Below are positions 56,474-64,000 of a stretch of 64,000 nucleotides of DNA, one piece after another (the stretch's first letter is position 1; every line of letters starts with the position of its first letter). The position numbers and the translations under genes were made by a program. The DNA is taken from contig JAJEKV010000093.1 in the NCBI GenBank assembly GCA_021234155.1, positions 1,490,001 to 1,554,000 on the forward strand, written 5' to 3'. The notes beneath the pieces are model-generated. The model had not been told where the DNA came from. It did no database searches and worked only from the letters and a program-made list of their open reading frames with translations. Source of the stretch: Isoetes taiwanensis (Eukaryota; Streptophyta; Lycopodiopsida; Isoetales; Isoetaceae).

Positions 56474-58242
56474 CATGGGCTGAACAACTCAAGGTGATAA
56501 AGTCCGGATCGGCACGTTGTATGAGATCAAAGACCACAAGGGCACAACACAACCCTTTGTCTTCAATGGAGAGTTCTCGCCAACCAAGAAAATCTGCAGA
56601 TTGCCGTGGGAATATCCACAGTCCATCCGCCGCGATGCCACTGAAAAGGAAGAGGTGGCGGCGAAAGCAAACCACATAATCGTGATAGCGTGAAGGAACC
56701 GGAAGTCAACGTGGCATTCTGTTAAGAATGGCGATGGGCCAAGTTTTGCTTGAGCCTCATCAGCAGACTGAATAGCTTGCTGTAGCTGTTGTTCAAGATC
56801 ACGGATCCGGTTGTCCCTTTCTAGCAGCAGGCGTGACTGGTCACGGACCCGTTTCTGAGAAGTGTTGACCTGGGAGGAGGATTTCCCCGGAGTATTGAGA
56901 CGGGCACGCGGCAATCTCCTGGGCCATCCAAGATCTTCGCTTCTCGCACCTCGATCTTGAAGCTGATCTTGAAGGTCTCGAGGTGAGCCGAGGAGGGCAA
57001 GGTTTTGAACTTGAGTGCTGAAATTTTCACAAAGTTCGAGTACAAGGCGTTGAGCTTAGCAATATCTGCCCTTGGTACTCGTGAGAGCCGCTTTGGACTT
57101 GTTGTGCTCCAATAAATTCAATTTCATTGAGCCGAGCCCGCTGATCCGCAAGTTGGCTGACTTGATCTTGTGCACTTTTGAGATCCGTAGATGAGCCTGT
57201 AAGAGAGCCGTGCTTGTCTTGAAGTTTGGCCTCCAAAGTTGCAACTTGGGCGCTGGCGGCTTGAAGGTCCCCGTGTACCGCATCGAGGCTTCTAGTGCCG
57301 TTGAACCCCGCCCATAAGAGCCGCCTTGGGATTCTTGTAACTTGAGAGCGGCCCTGCAAGGCATCCTCGGCCGACACCGATACAACAACCGACGAGGGTG
57401 TTGTGGTGGTGGAGCCGGCCGCTGCCCCGGTTTGTGATGTTTGAAAAAGATGGTGTGAACCGGATGGTGTAGCGGAGGAGAGACAAAGGACATGGGTGTG
57501 CTGGACTTTGGACATGACCGGGGAAGAAGGGCGTGAAGTGCCAGCTCTAAGTCGATTGAAGGGACCACCGAAAGTGGAATTATGAGAATTTTGTGGTGGG
57601 AGGGAAGTAATGACGGATGAGGGCTTGAAAGTGGCCTCCCACGTAAACTTCGAAATGGAAGTGGCACCTCTCGGCGGTCCACTTCTTGGAGAAGACGATA
57701 GAACATCATTTGGGGCCAATCTATGTGGTGGTTGGAGTGTGTAGCGTTGATGACCAGGTTATAGAAAGGCTTATTGATATGGGTGTTCTTGATAGAATAC
57801 CCAAGGAACTTGGCGCCACGTAAATTTAACAAAGGTTTCGCGGAGGCTTGTCGATATTGGTCGACGATGGACATTGGCATGATAAGGAGGTGCACCAAAC
57901 TCGCGACATCTAGATCCCGTATGGCGCACCATGATAAACAAGGGGTGTGCAAGGAATATGAAATACCTCAGAAATCAAATGTTGAGTCAACAAATGGTGG
58001 TGCCATCGACCACGCTGGTGTAGCCATGCGCCGTTAACGATATTGGCGATGAACCGCCTACCGGTCGATTTGGAGCCGGAAGTTCCATTTGAGAGAATTC
58101 AGTAAAGCTTTTGTCGCTCAAATGACTTCTTTATTTGGGCCAACAAGGGCTTCACGGAAAGTGGGGCCAAGAAGGATACGATGCAAAAGAGCCGATCCTT
58201 GGGAGCAAGAGCTTGAAGTGTAGAAAATCTTGGGGCAGCCAT
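56474..58242 (-). pseudogene. Gypsy copy B: N-terminal (gag-like) coiled-coil ORF
   Basis: Counterpart of 49,335-51,161, with the start MAAPRFSTLQALAPKDRLFC at 58,242. The longest open piece (57,952-57,056) runs through INKPFYNLVINATHSNHHID and WPQMMFYRLLQEVDR. The tail includes VRDQSRLLLERDNRIRDLEQ, QLQQAIQSADEAQAKLG and then a conserved part with MDCGYSHGNLQIF. It is better preserved than copy A. Coiled coils of this kind often mediate capsid protein assembly (inference). Confidence 0.6.
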
Positions 58243-58244
58243 GG

Positions 58245-59150
58245 TAACGATTTGCGTAAACGAAGAGTGATTCAAAGGCGGAGGACGAAAAGTCAAGCAC
58301 CTGAGGACAAAGGCGCTAAGAACGAAAAGGTTTTTTTTAGCGCAATAACCGAGGCTTAAGAGGTATGAAGAGGGCAAACCGAGCCGTTGATGGTGCCAGT
58401 GTCGAAAGATGCCAAGGAGTGTATTGAGAGGCAAAAATTTGGCTAAGTCCCAAAAAACGTAAGGGAGAAGCAATGAAACGGTGAGGATGAGACGTGAAAG
58501 AAGGATCGGATGTGACAGGGGGCAAAGGACACACATTAATGTTCGACGGCATGAAAAGAAGAAATGGCATTCAATGCGGGTAACTCGGGCGGGATATCAT
58601 TAAAAGGAATGTGTCGGCTAGTACCATGGCGAGATATGCGGGGGGAGAAAAGATTCTCATTTTAGAAACAAATTTTGCATTGCAAACACGCTGGCGATTT
58701 GTGTGATTGGTCCACGCCGACAAGGAGTTCCTCGCTTGGCTATATAAGACGAACCGGAGTAACGGCGGCATCCGATGGCGCCAAAGATGGTTGCCGCCGG
58801 TTTGAACGAGGACCGCACTATGCCCACCGAACCGCCGAGTGGATTACCCGCAAGATGAATTGTCCGACCTTCGGGCCGCCACAAACTCGCGGCATTCAAT
58901 GGACGGCTGGTGTGCGGGATGGTCAACATCCCGACCGAAGACCAACGGGATGGAGGTGGTTCTCGCACCTTCATTGATCCCGAAAGCGTAACCTCTACCA
59001 CCTCCTCCGCATCACCTCTGCCCCAAACCCGAGTAGAGGGTTTTTCTTCTTAGGACTTAGTAGATAGGGCTCGAGTCTTTTTGTATATAGGCGCGCGCCT
59101 ATAGCGAAATAGCCGGGTCAAGGCGCCCACATTTTGTAAAAAATCTCCAC
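58245..59150 (-). other. Gypsy copy B: non-coding spacer, possible LTR/leader
   Basis: Equivalent of 51,165-52,080. It contains the self-complementary TAGGCGCGCGCCTA (about 59,088-59,101) next to TATATACAAAAAG, and a second TATATAGCC box near 58,740. No coding sequence is recognised. Confidence 0.4.
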
Positions 59151-62100
59151 TATAATATAATATGCCGCTTTTCTAGTCACTTTCTCGTGGTGTTTGCCTT
59201 TTGAACTGTGACTGCTTGTTGATTTTCGCTTTTAGGGTGATGAAATGTTTTGAGACGAAAACCATTAACCAATGTAGGTAATGGAGTGCCATCTAACTCG
59301 CCACTTGGAAAACGCTGGGTCTAACCACTTGAACAATTTGATAAGGGCCAAGCCAACTAAACTTGAGTTTACCCTAAAAATTTTGTACACGAATCATAAA
59401 GAAGAACCAAATCGCCTTCTTTAAATGTTTTTGTCTTCGACGCTTGTCATGTAAAGATTTTTGCAACCGCTGTCCATGAAGAACACGAATATAAGCATCC
59501 CTTCGTTCATCCAACTGTTTCTAATTGATAGACCCTTTCTTTGAGTGCAAAGCAGTGGATTATGAGCAAAGAGCTTGCTTGAAAACTGAGTGTTGGAAGG
59601 ATGTATTCAAACGGCATGAGAGCTTCCCCGACCATAAACCAATTTAAAAGGAGGTGGACCTGTGAGCAATCTTGAAACAAGTATTGTAGGCCCAAAGAAC
59701 AAAGAGGAAGTTTTGTCCGCTAATCAGTAGGGAAGCGCCACAAATTTTCTTGAGAATGGTGACCAGAGTTTGTTGGTGCTTTCGCCAAACCATTACCTTG
59801 AGGATAGTAAGGTGTGCTCTTGTGATGATGTATCGTGAGATAATCCGCCAGCCCTTGATAGTATGATTGATGAAATGGACACCACGGCCACCGACCAGCC
59901 CGCGGGGCACTAATCGCTGGATAATTTGTTGATAGAGGACCCTAGTCGTGCTTTGCCGCAGTTGTTGTCCGGAAGTGCACAAGCTTCCGCCATTTGCATG
60001 AAATCGCGAGAACTGCATCGTAATCCGCACGGTGTGCCTCCACAGAGGATCTATAGGTCCCACAAAGTCCATTCCCCATTTGGTCGGGGGAAGTGGCGGG
60101 GCGACGGCTGGCCAAGGGAAGAGCCGCCACGGGCAGGGAGTCCCCACCGGGCAAGCCCACACGCGGCGGGCGTATGCGAGCATCTTTGAAGAGCCGCGGG
60201 CCAATAATACCCAGCTAGAAGGATTTTATGCGCCGTGGTGTCACCATGAAAATGACCACCACCTAGCCCCTTGATGAGCTTCAACAATATCCGAACTTCA
60301 TGAGGTAGAACACGCCGGAAGGATGGTGTCCTTACCCTTTTGTAGAGATGTCCCGCAACCATGGTGTAGTCACGGACCTCTCTGAGAAATTGATGGCGAC
60401 GGGATTGTCGCTTATCGAGAGAGCCGCCTCGCCTTTCGGGGGAAGAGCACCCGCGAGGAGGTATCGCTGAAAATCATGGAACCAATGTGGTGTTGCCGCG
60501 ACTAAAAAGAGCTGAGCATCGAAAGGCGCCCGAGACTCCGGGCTGAGGGATCATCCGTGGTGGATGCGAAAGATAATCCGATCTACATGAGATTTGGCCT
60601 GCCTTTATGAACCATTTCAAAAGGAGCAAATTCTTGAGAAGAAGGACCCAACGAGCAATGCGCCCGTATGGACTTGTTGATCAAATAGAGGAGTGCTTTG
60701 GTGGTCCACAAAGAACTTGATTTGACTGCCCAAAAGGTAATGACGGAAGCCGCTGGACACGTAAAATGAGACCCAAAAGCTTCACGCCCGCGGCGTAATA
60801 GTTGTTGCCGCCAGATTGAGTTTTCGGGCCGGGCGAAGCGATTTGGTTTGTCGCTGCGATCATATTCTTGAGAAAGAACAGCCCAATAGCAAACGCCGAC
60901 ATCTACATGAACGGAAAGGGCTTGTCCCATTGAGGAGGAACAAGAACCGGTGCCGAAAGTAAGCAAAAGCTTCAGTCGTTGAAAGCAAAGATCCGCCGGG
61001 AATTCCAAGCCTGTGGATTCGCCACCGTGAGTTTATGAATGGGATCTGCAATGGCTGCTAGTCCGTATGAAGGTGGAGTAATAATTGACCTTACCCAGAA
61101 AGAGCGCGGTTCCTTGATATTGGTCGGTGCTTGAGCCTTGAGCACACAACCGATTTTGGCGGTGATCTCGTGGGTGATACCCGCTTGGTCGGCGACAACA
61201 TGGCCTAACAACACCGAGGTGACGCAAAAGGTGCATTTCTCGATTGAGACTAATGCCGACTCATCACATTTCGAAGACGAAGTTCCAATTTATCCAAATG
61301 GTCAGCCATGGAACCAGAGGGCGAGAAGTCATCTTGAAAAATTTGGTAAGAAGGGATTTTCCCCGCATGAAATCATGAAAAACCGAGAGCATGATGCGCT
61401 GAAACGTTGATGGAGAGTTTGATAATCCAAAAGGAACCACCTTTGTAGGCAAAAAGTGACTTACCGGTGGTGAAAGTAGTCTTGAGTTGATCGATTCTTT
61501 GATTGAGATCCGATTGTAGCCGTAAAACCATCCATGAAGGAGTACATCTCATGTCCACCACCCTTCCGTAACCCGGTCCGTGAAGGGAAGTGGAAATGAT
61601 CACGCCCGCGGCCCGATTGAGTTTCCGATAGTCCACACGCACGCCGATCTTACCATTGTGTTTGAGGGCAATGACGATGGGGCTCACCCATTCGTAATGT
61701 TTGACCTCATAGATCAAACCTCGCAAGAAGGAATTTGTCAATTTCCGCCTTGACGCATCACGGTAATTAGGGTTGAGCCGGTAATCGCTGCTAAGCTAAA
61801 CCGGTCGCATCATCGATTTGGTAGGAATGGTGAGTTCCCCCAAGCTTTTGCTGATTCCCAAGATCTCAAACTCCGTGCAAAAAATGTGTTTGAATTTTGT
61901 GAATGCCTTTTGACGCCCTCAAGTACGATAAGGAGCCGAAGATTTGCAAAGAATGCGACAGGTGGATTGTTGCCCACGCCCACAATCTCTCGACTTCCGA
62001 GTCCCATATGGGGTATTACTTCAAAGATCCCGGACAATGTGTGCGTGAGGTTGGAGCATAACCGACATGCGTGGCACTTTGGCGTGGTGAAAAGAGGGTT

Positions 62101-62960
62101 GCTCGGGCCATCCAGCCAGAGGTTGCTTCATGACAACGGTACATCAACAGGAGTTGCGTGGAGGTTCAAAGCATCTGAAAAAGTGATCAACACGCTGGAT
62201 TCGATTGCAAGGAGCCGTAAGGGTCAAGCAAAGCAGCCCGCCTGGTCCCGGACAAGAGTCATTTCTCCCCAAGGATCACGATATTCGGTAGGATGATGAG
62301 GCGACCAGCAGTGGAGCCCGAACTTGATAAATATTCCGAGCTTCTTCAGAACTGTGTCCGAGAGAGAGGGTTCCGCATGTTCAAATGTAAAATGATCCCC
62401 GCCGCTTGCAAGTCCATGGTGGCATTGAGATGACCATCAAGGATGACTAACCGGGTCCGCGGGCCCAAGAATGGATACTCTTGCCCGGCGGAGAAAAGGT
62501 CCGCCGACCAACATTTCATAGTCACCGGATCTTCGCCAGACTTTCCAAACTCCAAATTCCATGGGGAAGCCGAGATCACCGATGTTGATGTGAAGAAGAG
62601 GTGTGACGCCTTTGAGGTCGCGTGGATATGGCCATTAGCCAACTTGATGTCATATGGGGCACGAAAAGAGTTGTGTGATGCCCATTTGTTTATGAGTTTA
62701 TCCGTGATGAGATTGACCGCTTACCTCCATCTATTTGAACATGGTTGACTTGTCGATTACCCACCGTGGCATGGACCGTGGGTGTAGAGGTAGCCACGCC
62801 CCAACTAAAACAGCTTGGGAGTGGTAACCGGTCCTTGAGAGCGGATGAAGTTTCAAAATGGTTGCCAAGCTTAAAAGGAATTTTGATCTTGGCTAGCTCC
62901 TCTTGGAGTTCTAGAGGCACATGAGAAAAAGGATCCGCCGGTTCCACCGGTGCCGGAGGC
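59151..62960 (-). pseudogene. Gypsy copy B: pol (protease, RT, RNase H, integrase)
   Basis: It has the same domain order as copy A, with independent damage. The protease active-site region (62,745-62,705) has lost one base after VQIDGG. RT has VDYRKLNRA (61,640), VVPFGLSNSPSTFQRIML (61,445) and a disrupted DD region (61,340). RNase H has VHVDVGVCYWAVLSQEYD (60,900), integrase KWGMDFVGPIDPL (60,085), GVHFINHTIKG (59,885) and LWAYNTCFKIA (59,690). The FRLKTFHH tail lies near 59,260. Confidence 0.87.
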
Positions 62961-63998
62961 GCGGTAGTGAAGCGTTAACTTTTGAGTAAGTCAACCCTAA
63001 GCAATATTGGGATACGCCCGAGAGCCGGAGGTTGAGATGTGGAAGGTGTATCTTGTCTTTGTTGAGCTCGGTGGTGGCATGAACATTTGCCAATGTAACG
63101 GCCTTCACAGCCTTTGCATGAGGTTCAAAAATGCTTTGGCGAACTTTTGGCATGACATGTGGCATGAGCTTCCCAAGTCGTGCAAAGTGAACCTTTTTTC
63201 GTCCCTCATGAGGAATGGTGTCAACCGCAAAGGCAGTTATGCGCCATTCGAATAATGGTCAAGGGACGGATGCCTTGGTCCGGGCGCGAAACTAAAACCA
63301 ACCCAATTTGACGGCCGGACTGGAGGATTAAGTGCCCGAAAAATTTCTCTTTGTGCTTGTTGATCCAAATTGAGGTTGATTTGCCGAGCTGGTTGATAGC
63401 GTGATTGCCGAGGCTTTGGTGGCTTTAAGAACCGGTCTCGCCTTGTTTGCCATTAGCAATCCGTAGTTGGTAAGTCGCGAGGCGGACCGATGTGGTCTGA
63501 TTTGCCGTGAAGTCCGCACTTTAACTTGTGGAAGTTGAGGACACGCCGCGGGTGGTATGACCCCATTCTGACAAAGTGATAACACCGAAGCTTTAGAAGG
63601 ATCAAAAGGAGGACGGGGTTGGATCCCCGCTGTTGCTCCCGCTGATAGAGTTGAGTGGGTTGCACCCGAAGTGGTGGTCGATAGTGCGATTGTTGCCGAG
63701 GTGTGGTTTGCACTTGATAAACCATTTTGTTGCGAACGGTGGGGATGAGTGCGCGAGTGCACTCTTCCGGCGGGCATGATTGCACATGTTGCATCGCTGG
63801 TGAATGAGGCGGGCCATTGGTGGAGTTGCACTCATTTGCCAAATGGCCTTGGTATTTGCAAATATGGCACCAGATTTGATCACTACTGGGATTAGCGCGG
63901 TTGAGGCTGAAATGTACCGCTTGTGGAACCATGACAGTGGAATGAACGGGAGCTCTTGAAGAGCCACCCGAGGAAACATTGACGAAAGTGATTGACAA
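62961..63998 (-). pseudogene. Gypsy copy B: gag C-terminal region with CCHC zinc knuckle
   Basis: The piece near the window edge reads VSSGGSSRAPVHSTVMVPQ and then CHICKYQGHLANEC (63,869-63,828), a C-x2-C-x4-H-x4-C knuckle as in retroviral and retrotransposon nucleocapsids, where it binds the element RNA. Gln/Ser/Thr-rich sequence follows, then LTNYGLLMANKA. The N-terminal part lies beyond the window. The frame breaks several times before protease. Confidence 0.8.
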
Positions 63999-64000
63999 GG

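Larger units (their letters stand above)
49331..64000 (-). mobile_element. Two head-to-tail ~7.1-kb Ty3/gypsy units
   Basis: Matching landmarks lie 7.06-7.14 kb apart. GCCATGGGCTGAACAACTCA is at 49,335 and 56,472, the MAAPRFSTLQ start at 51,161 and 58,242, and the protease IDGG region at about 55,680 and 62,745. In transcription order each unit holds a coiled-coil ORF, gag C-terminus, protease, RT, RNase H and integrase, then a non-coding spacer before the next unit's coiled-coil ORF. Unit order PR-RT-RH-INT is that of Ty3/gypsy elements. I see no chromodomain after integrase, so a non-chromovirus lineage is more likely. All frames are broken by small indels. The right unit runs off the window. 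Confidence 0.88.

Overview
This is a repeat-rich, gene-poor nuclear segment of a land-plant genome. The evidence is spliced plastid-type pyruvate dehydrogenase E2 exons, a plant saccharopine-dehydrogenase-like oxidoreductase, an L1-type LINE with a DUF4283-like ORF1, Ty3/gypsy retrotransposons, a possible CACTA-type end, and short AT-rich introns of 60-90 bp. A DUF7869-type transposase fossil and an unfamiliar DGQHS-motif gene make a seed-free plant (fern, lycophyte or bryophyte) plausible, but that is inference. There is no bacterial-style gene organisation.

Layout. 1-5.4 kb: tandem array of a ~1.11-kb satellite, four copies plus an older diverged copy. 5.4-11.4 kb: GC-rich GACGCC segments at both ends, a long polypyrimidine tract, three tRNA-like repeat units, a telo-box repeat, unclassified coding remnants, and a CACTA-like right terminus at about 11,393. 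11.4-19.8 kb: no gene I can support, apart from a 600-bp polypurine tract. 19.85-22.1 kb: a terminal-inverted-repeat element carrying an array of the palindrome GGTATAAATTTATACC at ~32-bp spacing. 23.9-25.0 kb: exons of a broken TruA-type tRNA pseudouridine synthase (+).

26.85-36.9 kb (- strand): a chimeric locus. A saccharopine-dehydrogenase-like (SCCPDH) gene is broken. Its body lies at 35,701-36,905 and its last exon at 26,852-26,974. The 3' half of a plastid PDH-E2 gene, with five exons and clean splice sites, sits between them. A ~6.6-kb LINE lies inside one E2 intron.

37.1-44.9 kb (- strand): a lineage-specific gene cluster. It holds a multi-exon gene with an IIDGQHS (ParB/DGQHR-like) motif, an acidic gene remnant, and a small intact two-exon gene for a 68-residue acidic protein. 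Two copies of one TATA-containing promoter module lie here. The segment is sprinkled with palindromes of the form CACGC-N3-GCGTG, six of them in an exact 32-bp ladder and one at the centre of a perfect 52-bp-arm palindrome. 45.1-47.4 kb: a fossil DUF7869 transposase (+).

47.6-64.0 kb (- strand): a candidate LTR, unidentified sequence, and then two ~7.1-kb head-to-tail units of a Ty3/gypsy-type element (coiled-coil ORF, gag zinc knuckle, protease, RT, RNase H, integrase), all broken by frequent small indels.

The most unusual signal is the pair of unrelated palindromes (one in the TIR element at 20.5 kb, one in the DGQHS gene at 39.2 kb) that share a 32-bp (three helical turns) spacing.
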